Assembly: GCA_023818865.1 (NCBI GenBank)
Contig: JAMWDF010000086.1
Coordinates: forward strand, 1 to 6,896
Direction: 5' to 3'
Length of the DNA: 6,896 nt
DNA from: Candidatus Omnitrophota bacterium
GTDB lineage: Bacteria; Ratteibacteria; UBA8468; B48-G9; DSTR01
Positions 1 through 5,933 of this stretch are shown one piece after another. Within the stretch, counting starts at the first letter, position 1; every line of letters starts with the position of its first letter. The notes beneath the pieces were generated by a model. It saw only the letters and a program-made list of their open reading frames with translations, was not told the DNA's origin and did not search any database. A program made the translations under genes and the position numbers.

Positions 1-66
1 TTCCACTTTTACGCTTCCCAGGTCATACACCTTAGTAACCCGTTCCAGCCGAATAATAGACTTCAT
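1..66 (-). CDS. ABC transporter ATP-binding protein, MacB/LolD type (N-terminus only, cut by left edge)
   Basis: Only the first 22 codons are inside the window. They start at an ATG at 66-64 that overlaps the TGA stop of the adaptor gene in an ATGA junction, which implies translational coupling. The peptide begins MKSIIRLERVTKVY and continues DLGSVKVE. This is the usual opening of MacB/LolD-type ATPases: a first beta strand, then 'V-T-K-x-Y', where the tyrosine (residue 14) would be the A-loop residue stacking on ATP, then a 'G-x-V-x-V' segment normally followed by 'ALxxV'. A weak AGG lies 5 bases before the ATG. Walker A, signature and Walker B motifs would be outside the window, so the assignment rests on this short match and on the position directly after a TolC-like and an adaptor gene. 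By family knowledge it would power efflux at the inner membrane with a MacB-like permease, either fused or encoded next door. Confidence 0.75.
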   Translation of the reverse strand, partial: MKSIIRLERVTKVYDLGSVKVE

Positions 67-1901
67 GGTTGCCTGTTATTGTCATTGGCTCGGCCGCCCG
101 GCGAGTAAACTTTTTGCCCGCTGGTCTCATCAGGACCCCCCTCAGGCAGTCTCCTTCGCCTACCCGCCGCTCTTTCCAATTGACTACCACCAGTCTCTGC
201 CGGTAATAATCTACCTCTTTCCTCTCCCTCGGGAGCAGGGGTACTTGGTTCTTTTCTTACTTCCGGAGAGGTGGCCAAATTAGATTGAGCCTCTCCCGAA
301 CTTTTTCCTTGGCCTTCTTGAGGGACCTTCCCGGAGGCATTAGCTGTTCGGGGCAGACCACCACTGGTTGGAAGAACGACTAAGTCACCTTCTTTCAGCC
401 CTGATTTAATTTCAATATATTGTTCGTTGCTCTCACCTAAACTTACTTTCTGCTCAATGATTCTGGCCCCCTGGAGAATCCGACAGAAAGCATCTTCTCC
501 TTGAAATGAGATCGCTGCCACCGGGACTGCCAAGACCGAAGATAGTTGATTAACTAGAATTTCTACCTGCGCGCTCATCCCCGGCTTAAGATAATCGTAA
601 ACCTGGTCTAAAGCAATTTGCGCCACATAGACGTTCAGATCAGGGTTCAAAAATTTCAAGGTCGGGTCAGGCATGAGAGCAATATTCTTAACTACTCCGG
701 TTAATAACTTATCAGGAAACGCGTCCACGATTACCTTGGCTTTTTGGCCTATCTTCACCCGGTCAATAGCTGACTCATGAATTTTCACCACTACCCCCAT
801 GCTGTTAAAATCAGGCAGGGTTAAAAGGTCTTGGTTTTGCCTTATTGTCGTACCAGGCTGAATTGGCGCATCAGTTCGCCAAGGTCGGTCGCTAGTGGCA
901 TAAACCACAAAACCAGGCTTACTAGCGACGATGGTGCAGTTTTTCAGCTGTTCCTGCAGGTCCCTCATGCTGGTCAAGTTCAAGAGATGCGTAGCCTGCC
1001 TATTTCTGACATTGGCTTCAGCCTGAATCAACCTGGCTTGACATTTAGCCTTTGTTCTCTCAAGATCAGCCAAAGCTTCCAGGTAATCAGAGTAAAGCCT
1101 CTCTACCTGCTTGCGGAAATCATAACGGAAGAATAGGTCAGCAGAAAGTCTTGCCTGCTCCAGAGAAACCTCTTTTTGTTGCAAAGCCAGTTTATCCGCC
1201 TCCAATTCGGTCTTGGTCACATACCCTTTTTCAGCCAGTTGCTCGCTCCACGTCGCGCGATCCGCTGCCCTGGCCACCTCCTCCTTTGCCAGGTCAATGT
1301 TAGTCTCACACTGCCTTTTCTTATTCAGAGCTTCACCTCCTAAGTGTGGACTGGCCAGCAACTCACTGGTGGGCATCTCTGGCTTTTTTAATAATTCCTC
1401 GGTAAGCGTACTACCGAGATATTTTTCCAGGTCAAGTTTGGCAAACCGAACTTTTAGTTCCGCTGCTCTCAGATCACTTTCATTCTGCTTCTTCTGAATG
1501 AGCAAATTTTCCTGCGCTTCGGTATACGCTGCCTTGCTATTTTCCAGAGTAATCTGCATCTGCTGAATGCGGTCTTCAATATCCTTAGAATCAAGACGGA
1601 TCAAAATTCGCCCTTGACGGACATCCTCTTCTGTAATTTGTGTTCCTTCTTCCACCACCTGCAGGATTGTCCGAGAACCAGGTACCTGGTTGGTAATCTT
1701 CTGGGCACTGAGAGCCTGCAGATTTCCCCCTTCCCGGACCGAAATTACCAGATCCATTTTTCTTATCTTATAGGTGACCAAACCCTGATGGCTCCGGAAC
1801 CGGTGCCACCTCATACCCCATAAAATACCGCCAATGCAAACTAACACAAGAAGTGAAGAAATTTTTCCCAAAAACTTACTCCTACCTGACCATTTTCTCA
1901 T
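63..1901 (-). CDS. HlyD/MacA-type periplasmic adaptor (membrane fusion protein) with long coiled-coil arm
   Basis: The 612-residue product links an inner-membrane transporter to an outer-membrane TolC-like duct. A short basic N-terminus is followed by one membrane segment at about residues 14-30, without a lipobox, so it is probably an uncleaved anchor. Residues ~44-104 give the first barrel strand and lipoyl half (GSRTILQVVEEGTQI, then GRILIRLDSKDIEDR). Residues ~105-321 are the coiled-coil arm, with a hairpin-tip segment EKGYVTKTELEADKLAL at 225-241. Residues 322-365 complete the lipoyl domain (CTIVASKPGFVVYA). Residues ~367-450 are the beta barrel (KIHESAIDRVKIGQKAKV; LKPGMSAQVEI) and ~455-511 the membrane-proximal domain, ending GLKEGDLVVL. 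A charged, Gly/Pro/Arg-rich tail follows (517-612). A longer frame begins at a TTG at 1934, but AAAGGAG six bases before the ATG at 1901 favours this start. The gene overlaps the TolC-like gene by 20 bases and the ATPase gene by 4. Family is secure; the exported substrate cannot be read from the sequence. Confidence 0.93.
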   Translation of the reverse strand: MRKWSGRSKFLGKISSLLVLVCIGGILWGMRWHRFRSHQGLVTYKIRKMDLVISVREGGNLQALSAQKITNQVPGSRTILQVVEEGTQITEEDVRQGRILIRLDSKDIEDRIQQMQITLENSKAAYTEAQENLLIQKKQNESDLRAAELKVRFAKLDLEKYLGSTLTEELLKKPEMPTSELLASPHLGGEALNKKRQCETNIDLAKEEVARAADRATWSEQLAEKGYVTKTELEADKLALQQKEVSLEQARLSADLFFRYDFRKQVERLYSDYLEALADLERTKAKCQARLIQAEANVRNRQATHLLNLTSMRDLQEQLKNCTIVASKPGFVVYATSDRPWRTDAPIQPGTTIRQNQDLLTLPDFNSMGVVVKIHESAIDRVKIGQKAKVIVDAFPDKLLTGVVKNIALMPDPTLKFLNPDLNVYVAQIALDQVYDYLKPGMSAQVEILVNQLSSVLAVPVAAISFQGEDAFCRILQGARIIEQKVSLGESNEQYIEIKSGLKEGDLVVLPTSGGLPRTANASGKVPQEGQGKSSGEAQSNLATSPEVRKEPSTPAPEGEERGRLLPAETGGSQLERAAGRRRRLPEGGPDETSGQKVYSPGGRANDNNRQP

Positions 1902-3444
1902 AAATATCTCCTTTCCAAACACCGGTTTGGTCAACTTCCAGCATCTCAGTTACAGAAAGCAGTTGGAGATAGGCAATCTGATAGTTGACCATTGCCTGGG
2001 AAAGAGCATTTTTCGCCCGGGTGTAGGCTTCTTGAGCCTCAAGGAGGTCTCGGGTGCTGGCCCGGCCAGCCTGAAGAAGCAGGTCGGTGCTCTCCACTCT
2101 TTTTTCCGCCAAAGAAAGACTCGACCTTTGGTTAAGGTATGTCCGGTAAGTCTCCTCAAAGGTCAGGTAAGCCCCTCGGACTTCGTTAGCAATTGTATCT
2201 CTCTTCAATAGATACTCCCGCTGCTTCCTTTCCAGGTTAATCAGAGCCCGGCGATAAACATTCCGCTGGCTTACTCTCGTGAATGGCAGAGATAAATCTA
2301 AGCCTATATCAGAGACAGGTGGAGACATTTTCCAGGTTGGTTTTTCAGCTTGTTCTGAAGCAGACTCTAATTCTATTTTCAGAGATAGATAGGAACGCAG
2401 ATTATCTTTGGCCACCGCCACCTTTCTTTTAGCATCAACCACCTCATCTGCCGCGGTAAGCAAATCCAGGCGATGACGTTCGGCCTGCCGTAAGCATTCC
2501 TCCAGGTTAAAGCCCGGGGCAGTTACTCCCCGAATCAGAAGCAAGTCCATGATATCCTTGTCAAGCTCCACTGGTTGAGAAAGAGGGATTGCCAAGAAAG
2601 TCTTAAAATCATCCATTTGTCTCTGATAATCATTACTGGCTACAATCCAATCCTGGTAGGCCTGCAACTCGTTCTGCCTGGCCTGGTCTGCTTGAAAAGG
2701 GGGCAAACGACCAGCCTGCGCCATCATTTCAATTCGCTCTCTAGTCTGGGCAAGAAACTGATAATTCGCCAGATAGTTCTTGACAGCATTCTGAGCTAGA
2801 AGAAGCCGGAAATATCTCTTGGCCACTTCCACAGAAAAGGTCCGTTGATATCTCAAAAATGACCGAACGGCATAAACTACCTCTCGGTCAGCTTGAGTCA
2901 ATTCTTCCTGAAAAATTCTGCGGCCAGCGCCTCGCAAAAGCGGCTGTAAAAGATTCAATTGCATAATTGTTTGAAACGATTTAGTCTTATCACCAGTAAG
3001 ATATCGAAGAAAGTTATGAGTAAAATCAAAACTCATTTCAGCCCCATCAGCTAGCCAACGAATTAGCTGCCAGTTGACGCCAGCAGACCAGCCTGCCTGG
3101 CCGTTGTTGGTCCAGGTGCCGCTACCTTTTCCTTCCGAGCGCCATCCATAAAGAAAACGTCGACCAGTTAACTCTAGCGCCCGAAGGTAAACTTCCTCTT
3201 TCCGAGTTTCATACTCTCGGTTTCTCCTGGCGGCCATCATCAAAGTATCTTTTAGAGTAAGAAAAGTTGTTTCGGTCCGGGCATCAGAGTCAGAAATTGC
3301 TATCGGGTTTGCCTGGCGGCTAATTTCCTTCTCTTTTTCCTTAAGGATAGATTCCACTTCCCGGTCAGCCTGCCGCACGAAATATCCCGGGCTACACCCA
3401 GTTAGTAGAAAAATAAAGAGCAGAAAACCAACAATTGCTTTCAT
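1882..3444 (-). CDS. TolC-like outer-membrane efflux lipoprotein
   Basis: The 520-residue product is an outer-membrane efflux protein of the TolC/OprM superfamily, the exit duct of the pump encoded with it. The N-terminus MKAIVGFLLFIFLLTGCSPG is a lipoprotein signal with lipobox LTGC; Cys17 would be lipidated, and the +2 serine is compatible with outer-membrane sorting. The mature start carries FVRQADREVESILKEKEKEI. Two OEP-type repeats follow: the first around residues 62-290 (TLKDTLMMAARRN, the LQPLLRGAGRRI segment at 166-177, helix to ~285), the second around 313-505 (NLEECLRQAERHRLDLLTAADEV, strand GLDLSLPF at 381-388, LLLQAGRASTRDLLEAQEAY at 455-474). The length is ordinary for the family. 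The in-frame TTG at 3453 sits immediately beside the AAAGG, while the ATG at 3444 has a 9-base spacing, so ATG is chosen. It ends in TAG inside the start of the adaptor gene. The partner genes make a role in ABC-driven efflux likely. Confidence 0.92.
   Translation of the reverse strand: MKAIVGFLLFIFLLTGCSPGYFVRQADREVESILKEKEKEISRQANPIAISDSDARTETTFLTLKDTLMMAARRNREYETRKEEVYLRALELTGRRFLYGWRSEGKGSGTWTNNGQAGWSAGVNWQLIRWLADGAEMSFDFTHNFLRYLTGDKTKSFQTIMQLNLLQPLLRGAGRRIFQEELTQADREVVYAVRSFLRYQRTFSVEVAKRYFRLLLAQNAVKNYLANYQFLAQTRERIEMMAQAGRLPPFQADQARQNELQAYQDWIVASNDYQRQMDDFKTFLAIPLSQPVELDKDIMDLLLIRGVTAPGFNLEECLRQAERHRLDLLTAADEVVDAKRKVAVAKDNLRSYLSLKIELESASEQAEKPTWKMSPPVSDIGLDLSLPFTRVSQRNVYRRALINLERKQREYLLKRDTIANEVRGAYLTFEETYRTYLNQRSSLSLAEKRVESTDLLLQAGRASTRDLLEAQEAYTRAKNALSQAMVNYQIAYLQLLSVTEMLEVDQTGVWKGDIYEKMVR
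1908..1914 (-). promoter_or_regulatory. Shine-Dalgarno site of the adaptor gene
   Basis: AAAGGAG on the minus strand stands six bases before the ATG at 1901, inside the last codons of the TolC-like gene. It is the strongest ribosome binding site near this start and decides against the in-frame TTG at 1934, which would lengthen the overlap to 53 bases and put charged residues before the membrane anchor. Confidence 0.8.
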
Positions 3445-3453
3445 CAGGAACAA

Positions 3454-3458
3454 CCTTT
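3454..3458 (-). promoter_or_regulatory. Shine-Dalgarno site of the TolC-like gene
   Basis: AAAGG on the minus strand lies nine bases before the ATG at 3444. It directly abuts the alternative TTG at 3453, too close for ribosome positioning, which supports the ATG start and gives a standard lipoprotein signal peptide. Confidence 0.6.
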
Positions 3459-3497
3459 AAAATCGGACAAGAAGTTCGCCGTTTGGAGATTTAAGGC

Positions 3498-4589
3498 TCA
3501 GGCTTCAATTTTAACAGGTTCTCTTTTTTCGGCGGAAAGATAAATCGCATCAATGATTTTCATCAAGATTACTGCCTGGTCAGGTGAAGAAAGTGGCTCG
3601 CCCTCGCCTTGGACCGTTTCCACAAAGTTAACTACCGCTGCTTCCCGACCCATTTTTGGATCCGGACTGACCAGAACCGCTCTGTTTACCGGATAGTCAC
3701 CTTCCATAGTATACAACTGGCATTCGTCAATAGCGGTCTCGTCCAACCCATCCCTTTGAAAAAGCCGCCGAAGCATCCCGCCAGCCAGTGTTCCTTGAAA
3801 TGTGACGGAAACCTCCTCCCGCTGGTTTAGTTCCGCCCAACTATTGCGGATAAACAATACCTGCCCAGTTTTAAAAGTAACTAAACCATGAGCCGCCATT
3901 TCCACATCAACCACCGCGTTGTCGACATCGGGTAATCCCCATGGTCCTTTGAAACGCCTGTCACCAGCAAAATCATTGAAGGTAACTGCCAGGGCGTAAT
4001 CTGGAGGGGGGAAATCCATGAAGTACAGAGCCAGGTCTATCATATGGAGTAAATCAATTACCGGTCCCCCACCCGAAAACGCCTTCTGAGTAAACCAGCC
4101 TCCAAAACCAGGGATACCGCACCGCCTGATCCAGATAGCCTGAGCTGAATTTATTCTTCCCACCTGCCCGGACCGGATATAGTTCATCAAGGCCTGGGAT
4201 TCAGGTCGGGCCCGGTTATTAAAATCAAAAAGTAAAAATCTCCTGTTCTTTTCAGCTGCTTTTTTCATCTCTAACACCTCATTGGCATTCATCCCTGGCG
4301 GCTTCTCGCAAAACACATGCCTCCCCGCATTCAAGCAATCAATCGTCACTGGAGCATGAAACTTGTTGGGAGTGGCGACGCTCACCAGATCTAAATCTGG
4401 TCGGGTCTGAAGTAACTCCTGGTGGGAACCGTAAACGTCCTTGATCTGATAGAGGTGGGCCACTTCTTTTGCCCGATCAATCACCGGGTCAACAACGGCC
4501 ACCACTTTTACCCCAGCTGAAAGATAACCACGAATGTGGTAATGACTGATACCCCCAGAACCGATAATGGCGGCTTTCAACTCTTTCAT
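3498..4589 (-). CDS. Gfo/Idh/MocA-family NAD(P)-dependent oxidoreductase
   Basis: The 363-residue product is a cytoplasmic dehydrogenase of the Gfo/Idh/MocA family, whose members oxidise or reduce sugars, inositols and related polyols. The N-terminal Rossmann fold opens with KAAIIGSGGISHYH (Gly10, Gly12, Gly13), has VVAVVDP ending the second strand (Asp34 is the expected contact to the cofactor ribose), and VSVATPNKFHAP at 69-80. The conserved CEKPPGMNANE follows at 94-104; Lys96 is the family's catalytic/cofactor lysine. The C-terminal substrate domain contains SGGGPVIDLLHMIDLALYF (172-190), with the usual His182 and Asp185 of the H-x-x-D pattern. It ends in the family's typical segment DQAVILMKIIDAIYLSAEKR (337-356). 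Length is normal and no key residue is missing. The ATG at 4589 is chosen over an in-frame TTG at 4622 because AGGAGG stands four bases upstream of it. It lies 51 bases after purD and 53 before the TolC-like gene, likely in one transcript. The substrate cannot be predicted from sequence alone. Confidence 0.94.
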   Translation of the reverse strand: MKELKAAIIGSGGISHYHIRGYLSAGVKVVAVVDPVIDRAKEVAHLYQIKDVYGSHQELLQTRPDLDLVSVATPNKFHAPVTIDCLNAGRHVFCEKPPGMNANEVLEMKKAAEKNRRFLLFDFNNRARPESQALMNYIRSGQVGRINSAQAIWIRRCGIPGFGGWFTQKAFSGGGPVIDLLHMIDLALYFMDFPPPDYALAVTFNDFAGDRRFKGPWGLPDVDNAVVDVEMAAHGLVTFKTGQVLFIRNSWAELNQREEVSVTFQGTLAGGMLRRLFQRDGLDETAIDECQLYTMEGDYPVNRAVLVSPDPKMGREAAVVNFVETVQGEGEPLSSPDQAVILMKIIDAIYLSAEKREPVKIEA

Positions 4590-4593
4590 TTTG

Positions 4594-4599
4594 CCTCCT
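4594..4599 (-). promoter_or_regulatory. Shine-Dalgarno site of the oxidoreductase gene
   Basis: A perfect AGGAGG on the minus strand lies four bases before the ATG at 4589. The spacing is short, but the match is the best in the window and fixes the start of the oxidoreductase at the codon just before the Rossmann strand. Confidence 0.75.
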
Positions 4600-4640
4600 A
4601 AGTAAAAAATTTGACCATCCAAAGGTATGGGTTAGGTATC

Positions 4641-5897
4641 TTACACTTCACTGGCAATATCCTTGCGGTAAAACTTCCCCTCAAATTCAATCTTTTCTGC
4701 CGCCAAGTAAGCCTTTTCTCTCGCCGATTTAAAATCATTGTCAACCCCAACTACTCCCAATACTCTCCCGCCGGCAGTCACCAGAGTCTCTTGGTCAATT
4801 TTTCTGGTGCCTGAGTGGTAGACAAGAACATCTTTGGCCTGTTCAAGACCAGTAATTCGGTACCCAGTTTGGTAAGCCCCAGGATAACCAGATGAAGCCA
4901 GAATAACACAGACAGAGCACTTTGGCTTCCATTTCAATGTAATGTTCTGCAATGAACCTGAAATAGTTGCCTGGAAAACTTCAATAATGTCATTTTCTAA
5001 TAACGGCAAAATGACCTGAGTTTCTGGGTCACCGAACCGACAGTTATACTCCAGAACATAAATACCCTCCCGCGTAATCATCAAACCGAAATAAAGTACG
5101 CCCCGATACTCAATCCCTTCCTTAGCCAAACCATTAAGGGTTTTCTTGACAATATCCTGGTTGATAATACTTAAGGTACCTTGGTCTAAGGAGGTCGAGG
5201 GACAGTAGGCTCCCATTCCTCCAGTGTTCGGTCCCTGGTTGCCGTCAAACACCCTTTTATAATCACGGGCGGCAGCCAGAGGCTGATAGGAAACTGTATC
5301 TGTCACTATCAGAAAAGATACCTCCTGGCCAACAAGGGCCTGTTCAATAAGCACTCTCGGGCTATCTGATGAGAAGACATTCCTTTCAAAAATTTCTTCA
5401 AGGAAAGAAACTGCCTCTGTTCTATTAGATACTAGCCGCACTCCCTTCCCAGCGGCTAGTCCATCATATTTTATCACTACAGGAAAAGCTCGCTTGTTCA
5501 GCTGAAAAAGAGCCTCTTGGAATGAGTCAGCAATTGAGAAGGAAGCAGTACGCACACCGTTGCGAGTCATAAATTCCTTGGCAAAAATTTTTGATGCTTC
5601 TAAACAGGCTGCCTTTTTTACCGGTCCAAAACAGCTTAGCCCAGAAGCATTAAACGCATCAACAATCCCTTTTGCCAGAGGATTTTCTGGACCAACAATG
5701 GTCAGGTCAACTCTATTTTCTTGAGCAAAAGAAACTAATAGAGGAATGTTGTTTACATCTAAGGGGAAACATTCCGCCAGGTTAGATATTCCCCCATTTC
5801 CGGGAATAGCCAAAATCTTGCTAACAGCCTGACTGGAGGATGCTTTATGAGCTATGGCATGCTCACGACCACCGCCCCCAATTACCAGGACTTTCAT
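4641..5897 (-). CDS. purD: Phosphoribosylamine-glycine ligase (GAR synthetase)
   Basis: PurD joins 5-phosphoribosylamine and glycine with ATP to form glycinamide ribonucleotide in de novo purine synthesis. The 418-residue product has the full family length and domain order: N-domain starting MKVLVIGGGGREHAIAHK with PGNGGIS at 32-38 and VDLTIVGPENPLAKGIVD at 63-80; the LEASKIFAKEFM segment (99-110); the ATP-grasp domain with VVIKYDGLAAGKGV at 140-153; YKRVFDGNQGPNTGGMGAY at 213-231; and the PurD signature RFGDPETQV at 287-295. The C-domain ends with GGRVLGVVG (376-384) and GKFYRKDIA. Tyr144 replaces the more common Ala in the 'K-A-D-G-L-A-A-G-K-G' motif, which I regard as ordinary variation. 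The start is fixed by MKVLVIGGGG, although no good Shine-Dalgarno sequence precedes it. It follows pilT by 36 bases. No other purine gene lies in the window, so it is a solitary purD here. Confidence 0.98.
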   Translation of the reverse strand: MKVLVIGGGGREHAIAHKASSSQAVSKILAIPGNGGISNLAECFPLDVNNIPLLVSFAQENRVDLTIVGPENPLAKGIVDAFNASGLSCFGPVKKAACLEASKIFAKEFMTRNGVRTASFSIADSFQEALFQLNKRAFPVVIKYDGLAAGKGVRLVSNRTEAVSFLEEIFERNVFSSDSPRVLIEQALVGQEVSFLIVTDTVSYQPLAAARDYKRVFDGNQGPNTGGMGAYCPSTSLDQGTLSIINQDIVKKTLNGLAKEGIEYRGVLYFGLMITREGIYVLEYNCRFGDPETQVILPLLENDIIEVFQATISGSLQNITLKWKPKCSVCVILASSGYPGAYQTGYRITGLEQAKDVLVYHSGTRKIDQETLVTAGGRVLGVVGVDNDFKSAREKAYLAAEKIEFEGKFYRKDIASEV

Positions 5898-5933
5898 AAT
5901 TGACCGGCTTCAAGCGCTCTAAACAACAGGTAT

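Noticed and set aside
65..283. Plus-strand open frame of 72 codons opposite the adaptor tail
   Set aside because: It has no family resemblance and the biased composition expected opposite a Gly/Arg/Glu-rich coding region. The minus-strand frame has the ATGA junction.
831..1497. Overlapping plus-strand open frames of 83-101 codons (831-1136, 1052-1303, 1213-1497)
   Set aside because: They lie wholly opposite the adaptor's coiled-coil region, resemble no family I know, and have Ser/Leu/Pro-rich compositions typical of antisense shadows.
1950..2159. Minus-strand open frame of 69 codons inside the TolC-like gene
   Set aside because: It is an offset-frame shadow of the second OEP repeat, whose own frame carries the family motifs.
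1834..2211. Plus-strand open frame of 125 codons
   Set aside because: It lies antisense to the adaptor start and the TolC-like C-terminus, both secure by domain content. No ribosome binding site or recognisable domain supports it.
3445..3497. Possible terminator or promoter between the oxidoreductase and the TolC-like gene
   Set aside because: No stem longer than about three base pairs with a following T-run, and no convincing -35/-10 pair at proper spacing; it looks like a plain operon gap.
4590..4640. Possible regulatory element between purD and the oxidoreductase, with a short repeat (ATACCTAACCC / ATACCTTTGG)
   Set aside because: The repeat shares only six bases (ATACCT) and is likely chance; apart from the ribosome binding site the gap holds nothing recognisable.
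5898..5933. AGCGCT palindrome in the pilT-purD gap as an operator or terminator
   Set aside because: A six-base palindrome is expected by chance and has no loop, T-run or repeat partner.
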